From positions 3,286,001-3,350,000 of the forward strand of contig OW818654.1 of assembly GCA_942492935.1 (NCBI GenBank): 64,000 nucleotides of DNA, read 5' to 3'. Both the position numbers and the translations under genes were made by a program. Below are positions 26,240 through 35,257 of the stretch, one piece after another. The stretch's first letter is position 1. The number at the start of each line of letters is the position of its first letter. Under the pieces are notes generated by a model that worked only from the letters and a program-made list of their open reading frames with translations, was not told where the DNA came from and did no database searches. The DNA is from JANJUO01 sp942492935. GTDB taxonomy: Bacteria > Bacteroidota > Ignavibacteria > Kapaibacteriales > UBA2268.

Positions 26240-27550
26240 CAAAACAAAAATACGAAAAAACCTGCAAATATCAAAACAAGTTTTGATTCAAAATCTTTGA
26301 CCAACTTTAGTGGCATTAAAGTTATTTCTAAATTTATGCGTAAGATTGGCATAGAATCAATGTTCGATATGATTGATTTGAATTTGCATCACAATATTAA
26401 ATTTACAAATTTCCAAATTTTATCAACAATAATTTTGGGAATATTTAGTGGTTTTAATCGTGTAAGCAAAATTGAATCATTTAGTCGCGACCCATTGATA
26501 CAAAAATTGTTGTGCTTAGCTACAAATATTGATGCCGACACTATATTCAATAGAATCAAGCGTTTCGGAATGAATGAAAACAATCAAATCATGAACATAA
26601 ATGGAAAATTATCGTCAAAAGTTCATGATTTATTGAAGACAAACAGGGATATATTAGATTTAGATTCAACCGTTCATACACTTTATGGTCATCAAGAAGG
26701 TGTTGCCAAAGGATTTAATTCAAGCAAAAAAGGAGCAAAAAGTTATCATCCAATTATGTGTTTCTTAAACAGCACTAAGGAATGTTTGTTGAGTTGGCTT
26801 CGTCCCGGCGATACTTATACAGCCAATAATTCGCACGGATTTATTGAGCAGGCATTTGGATTGCTCCCTTCCGGCATACAAGAATTATTAGTACGAGCCG
26901 ACAGTGGATTTTTCAACGGTATACTATTGCAAGTACTTGAATCACGTAAAAATACGCTATATTTAATCAAAGTAAAATTGAAAAACTTGAACAGTCTCTT
27001 ATCAAGTCAGGATTGGGAAAGCATTCCCTTAATGCCAAATTGGCAAATGACAGAATTTATGTACAAGTGTGCCGACTGGGAAAAAGCAAGAAAGTTTGTT
27101 GCATTACGCAAGAAAGTGCTGGTTCATACTGAAGATGGATTATTTAAAACCGATTACTATTATGACTATTTTTGTTATGTAACTAATATATATGACAGTC
27201 CCTTAGAGATTCATCGTTTGTATGGTGACAGAGGCGAGAGTGAAAATTGGATTGAACAAGTAAAACGACAAATGTTTGCCGGAAGCATGATAACGCAAGA
27301 TTTTTGGGCGAATGAAACATTATGGCAAATGAGTGTCTTGGCATACAATTTAAGTTTATGGATGCGAAAATTGAGCGATGAAAAATCTTGGCGTGAAGAG
27401 CCAAACACTTTTCGTGCATGGTTTGTGCAGGTGGCTGGCAAGATTGTAATTAATGGACGAAACCTTTGGTTAAAAATGTACGAAGCATATCATTATAAAG
27501 ACAGGTGGTTGAAAATTGAAAAAGCGGTTGATAATTTGGTTTTTGCATAA
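26237..27550 (+). mobile_element. IS1380-family transposase
   Basis: A 437-aa DDE transposase. The catalytic blocks are ILDLDSTVHTLYGHQEG (D141/D143), VRADSGFFNG (D222) and LYGDRGESENWIEQVKRQM (E334 or E336), the pattern and spacing of IS1380 elements, whose signature includes the RADSGF and YGDRGxxEN boxes. The N-terminal 100 residues (TNFSGIKVISKFMRKIGIE) fit the family's DNA-binding region. The frame is full length and undamaged, so the element may be active. Terminal inverted repeats and target duplication were not found by eye. It landed between the redoxin gene and the restriction operon without breaking a visible gene. A start-codon-masking inverted repeat precedes it. Confidence 0.92.
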
Positions 27551-27794
27551 AAAAACAAATTACAAACAAAAATCAGATGCAAATTTTGTTGTAGGAAAAT
27601 CCGAAAGGGAAATCTATGAACTAAACGTGCTTAAATATTAGAAATCATGAAATTTCAACAGTAAAATCTCCAGCAAAACTTGAAATTTCACCCCAATGCT
27701 AAAAAATTCCAATTTTGATTAGCATAAAATGCTGTATTCTAAATTTATTTATCGTACTTTAGATTTTTAGGTATAAATAAAACTCTTTAAATTG

Positions 27795-29165
27795 TTATCC
27801 TTTTTCTATCTCTTCTTCTACTTTTCTTTTTGCTTCTTCTAATAGGTCTTTGCTTTCTTTTCTAAGTTTATGGCTTTCTTTAAGTTTATTTACTATGATA
27901 TTTTGTAAATCAATAGATATAAATGGAATAATGAATTTATCAATATCTTTGGGGTATAATTCAACTTGAGCAGAACCTGCACATAATTTTTCGGTTTGAA
28001 GTTTTCCTATTAATGAATTCATTACAAAACCAACATAGTAAGGATTTTCATCTATAATTCTTAAAATATTTACATGGTTGCTTGCCATTGCTTTTTCATT
28101 AGATGAATATACTTGTGTTCTACCTATATTTGCTCCAGTAGTGTAAATCAAAATATCGCCTTCAAAAACACGAGCTTTTTTCTGTTTTTCCCAGAAATTC
28201 ATATCTGTTTTCTCAAAATTATCATAATCTAATGTATTATCAAGAATGTGTTTACTATTAATCACATTTAACAATCCATCTTTGTTATAAATTGGCTGTA
28301 ATCCACGATTATTATAAGTTTTAATATTTTCAATTGTTTTGATATGTTTCGCATTTTTACTGATTATTTGCACCATCTCCGCATATTTGGGCTGGAAATA
28401 TTCGCTGTCGTATCTTTTTGCATTATCAATTTCTTTTTTAGTAGTAGAAAACCAAAGAGAGTGTTTAACTTCATAATTCAAAAGACCAAGTTCTTCTAAA
28501 AGCATTACTTCTGCTTCTTTGTAAAGTTGTTTAGATTGAGATTGTTTTTGTTTAGAAGTTAAAATTATTTTTTCAATATCTAATTGTATTGATTTCTCCA
28601 AAATAGGTACCGCAATAGTTCTTATTCTAGACATAGCGACAGTAGGTTGCCCTGATAGTGTTTTTTCTCTATCAAGTATTGTTTGTCCAATTTTGGAATT
28701 TAAAAAAGTGGATAAATAGAAGGAATTTATTAAATTTGTTGTATTTCTTATAAGACAAATATTTGGACCAAGCTGATAACTATTATCCAAAATAGTTAGA
28801 CATCTTCTATATTCTCCAGTATAAGATAAAACAACATCCCCATAATATAACTTTGATCGAGTTAAAAATTCATTTGCGATTTTTCTGTCAATTTTTAACG
28901 CCCCTTCATCTACCAAATTTTCATTTTGTATATTTAAACTTGTAAGTGCAATATAAAAATCATCAGATTCAATATTTTGTTTCGTAAAATATTTAGTATA
29001 TTCAAAACCAGCTAATTTTGTAACATCAAACTCATTACCAATTCTAGAAAATTTGCCGCTTTCAATTTTTGAAATTAATTTTAAAATAAAGGGTCTAAAA
29101 TACTCAGCATCAATTCTGTTAGCTTCGAGTATATCTTTATATTTTATATGTGATATTTGTGGCAT
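27795..29165 (-). CDS. hsdS: Type I-style restriction specificity subunit (HsdS)
   Basis: A DNA-recognition subunit of about 456 aa. Two target-recognition halves are evident: the first ends near residue 200 with a conserved region (IAVPILEKSIQLDIEKII, then a coiled helix SKQKQSQSKQLYKEAEVMLLEE), and the second begins RYDSEYFQPKYAEM and ends IIPFISIDLQNIIVNKLKES with a matching helix. The first half opens RIDAEYFRPFI, the counterpart of YDSEYFQP, so the repeat structure is clear. ATG 29165 is preferred to TTG 29174: AGGA lies 11 bases before the ATG and only 2 before the TTG. It is last in the four-gene operon and should direct the nuclease-methylase at 31225-33267 to DNA. Confidence 0.92.
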   Translation of the reverse strand: MPQISHIKYKDILEANRIDAEYFRPFILKLISKIESGKFSRIGNEFDVTKLAGFEYTKYFTKQNIESDDFYIALTSLNIQNENLVDEGALKIDRKIANEFLTRSKLYYGDVVLSYTGEYRRCLTILDNSYQLGPNICLIRNTTNLINSFYLSTFLNSKIGQTILDREKTLSGQPTVAMSRIRTIAVPILEKSIQLDIEKIILTSKQKQSQSKQLYKEAEVMLLEELGLLNYEVKHSLWFSTTKKEIDNAKRYDSEYFQPKYAEMVQIISKNAKHIKTIENIKTYNNRGLQPIYNKDGLLNVINSKHILDNTLDYDNFEKTDMNFWEKQKKARVFEGDILIYTTGANIGRTQVYSSNEKAMASNHVNILRIIDENPYYVGFVMNSLIGKLQTEKLCAGSAQVELYPKDIDKFIIPFISIDLQNIIVNKLKESHKLRKESKDLLEEAKRKVEEEIEKG

Positions 29166-29170
29166 GGGTT

Positions 29171-30148
29171 TCAATTTCCTAATTTATTAAATTCTTTTTT
29201 CCAATCATCCATTTTCATAGGAATTTTATTTTCTGCTTTCTCCTGAGCAATTAAACAAATGTGTATAGCTTCTTCATTTATTTTATTCTTATCTAAAACG
29301 GAAAGATAATCATATATTCCTTTTTTTACCAAACCATTTTCTTTCTTCAATTCAATTACGCTTTTACCAAACAATTTCTTGTATATTATATTGGATGTTC
29401 TAGCTAAGTCTATTCCATCAACTCTAAAATCTATACTAGTTACATATATATCAATAATTTTTTTCATTGGTTTGTCTCCTGAATTAATTATATTTTTAAT
29501 CCTAAATGTAAGTTCGTCAAAATAGCTACTACTAAAATATAATTTATTCTTATTTTCAATTTCTTGATTTATTAAAATTCTTTCAATTATAGGATATAAA
29601 ATTTTATATGAACATTCTACCAATTTCAAAAAATTTTGATTTTCAATATCAAAACTACCGTGAACAAGATTACATCTAATTTGATAAATGATTTCTAAAG
29701 TTTGTTCGTAAAACTTTTCCTTATTTTCTTCTAAAATTTGGAATTTATTATGAACTGTTGAAAAGTAAGTAGGTTCTTTCTCTTCTCTTTTATTCACATA
29801 TTCTGAAATTAAATCAGTTTTATTACCTTTTTCATCTTTTATTTTAAAATTAACAGATTCAGTAGATCCATCACTTTTTTCTTTTTTCAAATCAAAGTTT
29901 TCTAAACATAAAATTAAATCGTTTATTGCATTTTGAAATTCAAAATCTATTTCTGAATTTAGATTTAATAATCTTAAAAATTCAGTTTTTAATTGTCCAC
30001 TTTTTTTGTATTCATTTATAGCATTTCTGTCTTTACGTAATGATGGTTTATCTTTTTTATACCAATTATTAAAAGCCATCCAAAGTTTTAAAAATGGTGT
30101 AATATATTCAATTTCTGCATTATCAAATAATTTTTTGTACTGTGCCAT
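29171..30148 (-). CDS. HEPN-like protein in the restriction operon
   Basis: A 325-aa soluble protein. The N-terminus (ITPFLKLWMAFNNWYKKD) and IIYQIRCNLVHGSFDIEN at about 155-170 fit an Apea/HEPN-like fold; R158-x4-H163 matches the Rx4-6H active-site motif of HEPN RNases. The C-terminal part carries IIDIYVTSID (231-240) and KMDDWKKEFNKL near the end, strikingly like LDLYATSID and KMQDWINELDKF of the RhuM protein encoded just upstream, so it may share a domain with it. It lies between rhuM and hsdS, 86 bases from the former and with its stop 6 bases before hsdS ATG. HEPN proteins often act as toxins or abortive-infection RNases, but a regulatory role is equally possible here. Confidence 0.75.
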   Translation of the reverse strand: MAQYKKLFDNAEIEYITPFLKLWMAFNNWYKKDKPSLRKDRNAINEYKKSGQLKTEFLRLLNLNSEIDFEFQNAINDLILCLENFDLKKEKSDGSTESVNFKIKDEKGNKTDLISEYVNKREEKEPTYFSTVHNKFQILEENKEKFYEQTLEIIYQIRCNLVHGSFDIENQNFLKLVECSYKILYPIIERILINQEIENKNKLYFSSSYFDELTFRIKNIINSGDKPMKKIIDIYVTSIDFRVDGIDLARTSNIIYKKLFGKSVIELKKENGLVKKGIYDYLSVLDKNKINEEAIHICLIAQEKAENKIPMKMDDWKKEFNKLGN

Positions 30149-30234
30149 GTAAAAACCTATTAATTATACTTTCCAAAAAATTTAAATTCTGTTATTTTGC
30201 CCAAGTTACAATTTGGTTTGTTATAGTTTTCAAA

Positions 30235-31206
30235 TTACTTCTTTGCTATAGTTTTCAAACTTTCCAAATACTCTTTTTCTACTGGAGAAAGTGTTTTTAC
30301 CTGATATTTTTTATATTCTATTTCGGCTTTTTCCATTGCTTGCTCGTGACTAATTTTTCCAGCATTTTGCAAAGTACCTTTCCCATAATTTGCAGTAAAT
30401 TTATCAAGTTCATTTATCCAATCTTGCATTTTCATTTCTTCATGCTCCATTGCTTTCAGTTCTGCAAGGTCAAAAAAAGCAGATACCAAACGATTGAGTC
30501 TTTGTAGTTCTTCCTGCTCAAGATAATTTTTGGCAATAGAAATATCTTTTTTAACTGGAATTTCGCCAGAAAAAGTTTTTAGTCCCATAAATTCTCTTTC
30601 AGCATCAGCGCGTTCATAAATCAGCTCTGCGGCGGTTTGTTTATTAACAGCATAGTGAAGTTTATTTTGCACAGTGGCAAAAAATAGTTTTGATTCAGCA
30701 CTTTTTGGTTCATAATCAATACTCGTTGCATACAAATCTAACACCTGACGATACAAAACCTTTTCACTGCTTCTAATGTCACGAATTCTCTCGAGTAATT
30801 CTTTCCAATAATTACCTCCACCCGTGCCTTTAAGCCTTTCATCGTCCATGGTAAAGCCCTTGATGATGTATTCTTTGAGTCGAGCCGTTGCCCATTTACG
30901 AAACTCGGTGCCACGTAGCGATTTTACTCTATAACCAACAGATATAATGACATCCAAATTGTAGTAATTTGTTGCTTTTTGTTGAAATTCGGAAATTCCG
31001 AATTTGTGCATTGTCTCGCTTTCAATAAGCTCTTTATCATTATAAATATTTTGAATATGTTCATTAATAGTAGATTTTGCTTTTCCAAAAAGTTCAGCCA
31101 TTTGCTCTTGAGATAGCCATACGGTTTCATCTTCCATTACAACATTAACAGAAACTTTTTCATCTGCTGTTTTGAAAATGATTATTTCGCTGTTTTGATT
31201 TTTCAT
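30235..31206 (-). CDS. RhuM-family protein
   Basis: A 323-aa protein of the Virulence_RhuM family, first noted on a Salmonella pathogenicity island and widely found inside type I restriction loci. Characteristic blocks: VWLSQEQMAELFGKAKSTINEH (a helix-turn-helix-like start), NLDVIISVGYRVKSLRGTEF, RKWATARLKEYIIKGFTMDD and VLYRQVLDLYATSIDYEP. The biochemical role is not known. It starts 18 bases after the nuclease-methylase stop, so it is co-transcribed. The C-terminal half shares short motifs with the next gene (HEPN-like). Confidence 0.93.
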   Translation of the reverse strand: MKNQNSEIIIFKTADEKVSVNVVMEDETVWLSQEQMAELFGKAKSTINEHIQNIYNDKELIESETMHKFGISEFQQKATNYYNLDVIISVGYRVKSLRGTEFRKWATARLKEYIIKGFTMDDERLKGTGGGNYWKELLERIRDIRSSEKVLYRQVLDLYATSIDYEPKSAESKLFFATVQNKLHYAVNKQTAAELIYERADAEREFMGLKTFSGEIPVKKDISIAKNYLEQEELQRLNRLVSAFFDLAELKAMEHEEMKMQDWINELDKFTANYGKGTLQNAGKISHEQAMEKAEIEYKKYQVKTLSPVEKEYLESLKTIAKK

Positions 31207-31224
31207 ATTAAAAAAACTTATAAA

Positions 31225-33267
31225 TTAAACATTCCAAAAACTTAAATTCTGTTCTTTAGCCCAAATTTCAAATGCTTCTGCAATTTCTTTGAGGTCATGC
31301 TTTTGAATTAAGTGATTATGCTCGTCAAGAATTCTTTCACCATTTTCATTTGTCAAGTATACTTCTTCACCAGAATTATCTTTACCACTATTTTCGCTTA
31401 CTGCCATAAAAACTTCATAATCATCAACTTTAGGATTTATTTCATTATCCCATTTCTGAACAAAAAGCACTGAAGTTTTTGTTCCGGTATGTGGTTTAAA
31501 AGTATTTCCATCAAGCCCTACTACAGCTATAAGCCGTGCTTTTTCCATTACAAAACTTCTTATTTTCTCATCACTTGTATTGTTGAATCTACCTTGTGGC
31601 AAAACGATTGCCATTCTACCGCCGGGTTTCAGAAAATCCAAATTTCTCTCGATAAACAATACATCACGTGAAACTTTATTTGCTTTTTTTCCTTTGCCAT
31701 CAAATGCAACTTCGTAATTTGAAATAAGCCGTGAATCTTTAATATCACCAGCAAATGGTGGATTTGCCATAACAATATCAAACTTAAACTCCTTAGGATT
31801 TTTAGCATCAACAGCCAAATCAAGCAGTCTTTGATAGCCGTCATTATAAGTTTTAACCCAAGCTCTATCCTTTTGCTTTTCTTCCCACCTGCTATAATCC
31901 AAAGTGTTAAGATGCAAAACATTGGTTTTACCATCACCTGCAATCATATTTAAAGTACGTGCCACACGGACAGACTTTTCATCAAAATCAATTCCAAAAA
32001 CTTTGTTCACATAGTTTTTTTGTTCTATTGAAAGTTTTTGATTTGAGAAATTTGCAAACTGAGCTTTCCCTTGATTCACAAGCTTTTGCCAAACATTAAA
32101 AAGTGTATGAACGGTAAAGCCACAACTTCCGCAGGCAGTATCAATCATTAATTCATCCGCATTAGGATTCATCATGTAAACACACATATCAATTACATTT
32201 CTTGGAGTGAAATATTGCCCTTTTTCACCTTTAGCAGATTTGTTTACAAGGTACTCGAAAGCTTCATCAATAACTTGAAGATTTGAATTGAAAAGTTTTA
32301 CGTTTTGTAAAAAACCAATGCAAATTTGCAAATGGTTTTCATCAGTGATTCTTAATGGTTCACCAATTTCAAAAATACCACCCCATTTTTCTTTAGCTTT
32401 TCTATAAAGTTGGTTTATAACGTCTTTTGTATGGTGAGCATCACCACGACTTCTAAATTCAAGTTTTCTATAATCATCGGTTTCAATTTTTTCAAGAATC
32501 TGCTTTTCAATAAGTTCTGGATTCTGCTTTTTGAAAATTTTAAATTGTGTTTCAATATTAACCCTATCTTCAGCACTTTCCATTTCATCATAAAGTTTTG
32601 TAAAAATCAATTTAAACACTTCCTCGAAAACATCAACACCTGCATTTGCAAGAACTTCATCTTCCATTTCTTGAATCAAATCTTTTAGTGATTTCCTTTC
32701 TTCAGTAAGTCTATCTTTTAGCATTAATTCAAGATAAGTAAATCTTTCATTTTTAACATCATCAATCGTTTCTGTAGCTTTTGGAATATCAGAAAGTGGT
32801 TCGAAATAATTTGGGTCTAATCTTTCATAATAGTTTATCTCAACACCATTTGTCCAAACTGCAAGAGGTGAACCAGTTGCATTTGTATAACTTTTTAATT
32901 GGTCTTTACCATCTTTAGCTTTATGCTTTTTTATTTCTAAAACGCAAAATACACTTGTTTTGTCTTTTTTATTAAGAATAACAATGTCAGCAAGCTTTTT
33001 TTCTCTACCAAAATTAACAGTATATTCAACTTCAATTAAATCAAGTGTGTATCCATATTCATTTATGAGTTTGTCTATCATTAATTGTCTGACAATTTCT
33101 TCGGGCTTAACTTGAATATCTTTATTTCTTTTTAAACATTTCAGAAAAAGTTTGTTGCTTTTTTCAAAAATGTTATTTTCAATTCTATCTATACTATCAG
33201 GTGAGAAAATTGTAAGGTCGTATTTGCCATCAGATTTAACAAGTTGTGAAAGTTGAATATTTATCAT
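31225..33267 (-). CDS. hsdM: Restriction-modification subunit: nuclease domain fused to N6-adenine methylase
   Basis: A 680-aa protein. Residues about 35-150 form an HsdR-N-like nuclease domain: D94 (LADIVILN), E111-x-K113 (CVLEIKKHK) and Q123 (DQLKSY) match the PD-(D/E)xK core. Residues about 340-620 are an HsdM-type methylase: GQYFTPRNVIDMCVYMM, D376-TACGSCGF for SAM binding, and N502-PPF as the catalytic motif. No ATPase or helicase motifs are visible. This nuclease-plus-methylase chain with a separate S subunit is like the A subunit of BcgI-type (type IIB/IIG) enzymes rather than classical type I HsdM. It is the first gene of the operon with rhuM, the HEPN-like gene and hsdS. A standalone hsdR is absent from the window. 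All motifs look intact. Confidence 0.88.
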   Translation of the reverse strand: MINIQLSQLVKSDGKYDLTIFSPDSIDRIENNIFEKSNKLFLKCLKRNKDIQVKPEEIVRQLMIDKLINEYGYTLDLIEVEYTVNFGREKKLADIVILNKKDKTSVFCVLEIKKHKAKDGKDQLKSYTNATGSPLAVWTNGVEINYYERLDPNYFEPLSDIPKATETIDDVKNERFTYLELMLKDRLTEERKSLKDLIQEMEDEVLANAGVDVFEEVFKLIFTKLYDEMESAEDRVNIETQFKIFKKQNPELIEKQILEKIETDDYRKLEFRSRGDAHHTKDVINQLYRKAKEKWGGIFEIGEPLRITDENHLQICIGFLQNVKLFNSNLQVIDEAFEYLVNKSAKGEKGQYFTPRNVIDMCVYMMNPNADELMIDTACGSCGFTVHTLFNVWQKLVNQGKAQFANFSNQKLSIEQKNYVNKVFGIDFDEKSVRVARTLNMIAGDGKTNVLHLNTLDYSRWEEKQKDRAWVKTYNDGYQRLLDLAVDAKNPKEFKFDIVMANPPFAGDIKDSRLISNYEVAFDGKGKKANKVSRDVLFIERNLDFLKPGGRMAIVLPQGRFNNTSDEKIRSFVMEKARLIAVVGLDGNTFKPHTGTKTSVLFVQKWDNEINPKVDDYEVFMAVSENSGKDNSGEEVYLTNENGERILDEHNHLIQKHDLKEIAEAFEIWAKEQNLSFWNV

Positions 33268-33578
33268 ATTATTTCCAATAAACTTTTTGCTTAATTTTTC
33301 TTTCTCTTTACAAATTTACTAAATTTTTTTCTTCAACAAAAGAATAGTTTTATCACTTTACAAATTTATTTAAAAATTCAAATCTTAAGGTTTTGATGGT
33401 ATTCAGTGTTTTGACTTATAACAAAGATTTAATCCCTCTGGAATTTCTTTAAATTGATAAGTATAAACAAATATTATGTCATTTCTTTCATTTCCATATT
33501 CAGAAACTCTGAAGAATGATAAATTTTGAAAGAAATGTTCAAAATGAATCAACATATAAAATTATATTCAAATTTGCA
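33268..33578. other. Intergenic region upstream of the restriction operon
   Basis: About 310 AT-rich bases that must hold the promoter of the restriction operon (minus strand) and the end of the VapC-like gene. The 14-mer CCATATTCAGAAAC at 33494-33507, followed by TGAAGAA, recurs at 34375-34388 downstream of the DUF2442 gene. Confidence 0.55.
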
Positions 33579-34031
33579 TTATTCAATATCTGCAATCAAA
33601 GGTATGATGTTAATTAATTCTTTATACCGTTCAAAATCCTTCACGTTATGCGTGAATAAATCTTTAATATTGTTTTCTAACATAGTTGCAACAATATTTG
33701 CATCATGGATTTGTTTGCCGCCAACGTCAAAAACTTTGATTAGTTCAAATAAAATTTCTGTCGTTGCCTTTGATTCATTAAAAACAATAAAGTTATTAAC
33801 GATATTGTTTATATCGTTAATAATTGCAAATTTGTTAATATTTGGCTCAATTGTTTTTTGTTTTGTCATAGTTGACAGATATTCTCTAACAATTTGTCTG
33901 GATATGCAGAACTTATTAAACCGCAGCAAATCTTTTAATTTATTACTAACAAGTTCATTTAACGGATTATTCTTTATTTTAGCATATATTAGGATATTTG
34001 TGTCAATAAAAACAATGTTGTATTTAATCAT
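33579..34031 (-). CDS. PIN-domain toxin (VapC-like)
   Basis: A ribonuclease toxin of about 150 aa. The start is ATG 34031, which overlaps the antitoxin gene by 8 bases; this is usual for such pairs, and the 9 extra residues of a longer reading are not needed. PIN motifs: NIVFIDTNILIYA (first Asp), RQIVREYLSTM (Glu), GKQIHDANIVATMLE (Asp) and LFTHNVKDFERY (Asp region). All acidic positions are present, so it should cleave RNA when freed. It is the second gene of the minus-strand pair with 34024-34257. Confidence 0.9.
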   Translation of the reverse strand: MIKYNIVFIDTNILIYAKIKNNPLNELVSNKLKDLLRFNKFCISRQIVREYLSTMTKQKTIEPNINKFAIINDINNIVNNFIVFNESKATTEILFELIKVFDVGGKQIHDANIVATMLENNIKDLFTHNVKDFERYKELINIIPLIADIE

Positions 34032-34257
34032 ACATATCCTCACGTCTAAATGTATCATTAGGATTTACCAATTCAACATCGAAAGGTTCCATGATTTTCA
34101 TGAAATTCTGCAATTCAGATTGTGTATCATTGAACATTTCACTTTCGTTTATGATTATCTCAATCTTTTTACCGACAAAATGCTGAGGAAGTGTAAGAGT
34201 GAGATTTATACTTTCCAAATCAATGTAATTCCTATATGCAATCATATTATACACCAT
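34024..34257 (-). CDS. Antitoxin partner of the PIN toxin
   Basis: A 77-aa protein. The N-terminal part INLTLTLPQHFVGKKIEIII is the beta-hairpin/AbrB-like start common in small antitoxins (lLPeeFvGkkVevii). The acidic C-terminal part ends NPNDTFRREDMYD, typical of a toxin-wrapping tail. It overlaps the toxin start by 8 bases. It should bind the toxin and repress its own promoter; no operator was identified. Confidence 0.85.
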   Translation of the reverse strand: MVYNMIAYRNYIDLESINLTLTLPQHFVGKKIEIIINESEMFNDTQSELQNFMKIMEPFDVELVNPNDTFRREDMYD

Positions 34258-34331
34258 TATAACATTAAAATTAACTTTTATGATAAACGATTTTTAAAAT
34301 CTAATATTTTATTAATTTCTATGGATAATAC

Positions 34332-34388
34332 ATGCCCATCGAACTAAATAAATGTGCCATCGCTTATTGCGATACCATATTCAGAAAC
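34332..34388 (+). repeat. Repeat unit ATGCCCATCGAAC, copy 1, joined to CCATATTCAGAAAC
   Basis: ATGCCCATCGAACTAA is followed by GCCATCGC and a small stem ATCGC/GCGAT. It recurs at 35033 and 35258 with the same first 16 bases and different hairpin loops. Here it runs into the 14-mer shared with 33494-33507. Confidence 0.75.
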
Positions 34389-34402
34389 CATGAAGAAGGA
34401 TA

Positions 34403-34678
34403 TTATGAGAAGGGAAATGACTTTTCTGGATGGGCTTTTAACCATAAAGCATCGGCACAAAAATCTATTTCGTTTGGAAAATCAAGAGTTCTTCCGGCAT
34501 TTCCAATTTTTACATTGTAAAAATTACTGTCATCAAGAAGACATTCGAATACATTTCCTTTTTTTATTAATGGCTTTAAATCAAAATCATAAATTGTATT
34601 ATCTGCAAACTCCAATATTACAATTCGGTTATCAATCGGAACTACTTTTGAAATTATATGCCAATTACTTTTTTTCAT
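34403..34678 (-). CDS. DUF2442-domain protein
   Basis: A 91-aa protein of the DUF2442 family: VVPIDNRIVILEFADNTIYDFDLKPLI early, then GNVFECLLDDSNFYNVKIGN and the typical closing block LDFPNEIDFCADALWLKAHP. Its partner DUF4160 gene ends 4 bases upstream. DUF4160-DUF2442 pairs are proposed toxin-antitoxin-like modules on the basis of their co-occurrence and mobility; the activity of either protein has not been shown to my knowledge. Sequence features look complete. Confidence 0.9.
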   Translation of the reverse strand: MKKSNWHIISKVVPIDNRIVILEFADNTIYDFDLKPLIKKGNVFECLLDDSNFYNVKIGNAGRTLDFPNEIDFCADALWLKAHPEKSFPFS

Positions 34679-34682
34679 ACTA

Positions 34683-34943
34683 TTATTCTAAAGGACTTAT
34701 TTTATTAATAGATTTGTTAACTTTTGCATTTTCCCAATTATCAAGTAATTCTTTATGGTGTTCTGCAGTCCATTCAAAAACCAATGATTTTATTCTTTTT
34801 GGAAGCTCACCTTTTATTATTTCAATTGGCATTAATGAGATCACCGCTTCATTATCATTATATTTTGCATGGAAATGTGGTGGATTGTGTTCATCCCAAT
34901 ACATATATATCATTATACCAAAAAAACTTGAAATTATAGGCAT
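34683..34943 (-). CDS. DUF4160-domain protein
   Basis: An 86-aa protein of the DUF4160 family. The hallmark is the N-terminal MPIISSFFGIMIYMYW then DEHNPPHFHAKY, followed by NDNEAVISLMPIEIIKG and the C-terminal helix VFEWTAEHHKELLDNWENA. The His-containing PPHFHA motif is nearly invariant in the family. The first gene of a two-gene unit with DUF2442 (4-base gap). Probably a mobile toxin-antitoxin-like pair; function unproven. Confidence 0.93.
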   Translation of the reverse strand: MPIISSFFGIMIYMYWDEHNPPHFHAKYNDNEAVISLMPIEIIKGELPKRIKSLVFEWTAEHHKELLDNWENAKVNKSINKISPLE

Positions 34944-35032
34944 ACAATACTCTTTAATGTCATTTAAACAAATTTATTAACGAAAATTACTTTTAAATAT
35001 TATTAATTAATATCGGAGATAATTAAAAATTT

Positions 35033-35076
35033 ATGCCCATCGAACTAAAAAATTTACCATCGCTGATTTGGTCGAT
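35033..35076 (+). repeat. ATGCCCATCGAAC repeat, copy 2
   Basis: Same leading 16 bases as copies at 34332 and 35258, then ACCATCGCTGATTTGGTCGAT with a short ATCG/CGAT stem. It has no open frame beyond a few codons. Confidence 0.75.
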
Positions 35077-35257
35077 TAAATGAGATTTGAATTGAACTAT
35101 TTTTTTTGAGAAAATTCTCGGAAACAAATTTACTTTATGCAACATACTGCACAAAATTATGCATTATTTTGTGCAGTTTATTGCTGATTATTAAGAATGC
35201 TCGTTAAATGGAATTAATAAATTAAATCTAATTTAAAAATTTCAGAAGTGAAAAATA

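Noticed and set aside
25860..27720. Exact inverted-repeat ends and target duplication of the IS element
   Set aside because: Comparing both flanks by eye gave only weak partial matches (such as ATTGGGGT on each side), so no boundary is claimed.
31225..33267. Classical type I HsdM reading with a missing hsdR as gene loss
   Set aside because: The N-terminal nuclease-like domain makes a BcgI-type self-contained subunit a better explanation, though loss cannot be excluded.
33526..34347. Long forward open frame of 273 codons
   Set aside because: It lies antisense to the VapC-like toxin and antitoxin genes, which have full family motifs.
34354..34980. Forward open frame of 208 codons
   Set aside because: Antisense to the DUF2442 and DUF4160 genes and starts in the ATGCCCATCG repeat.
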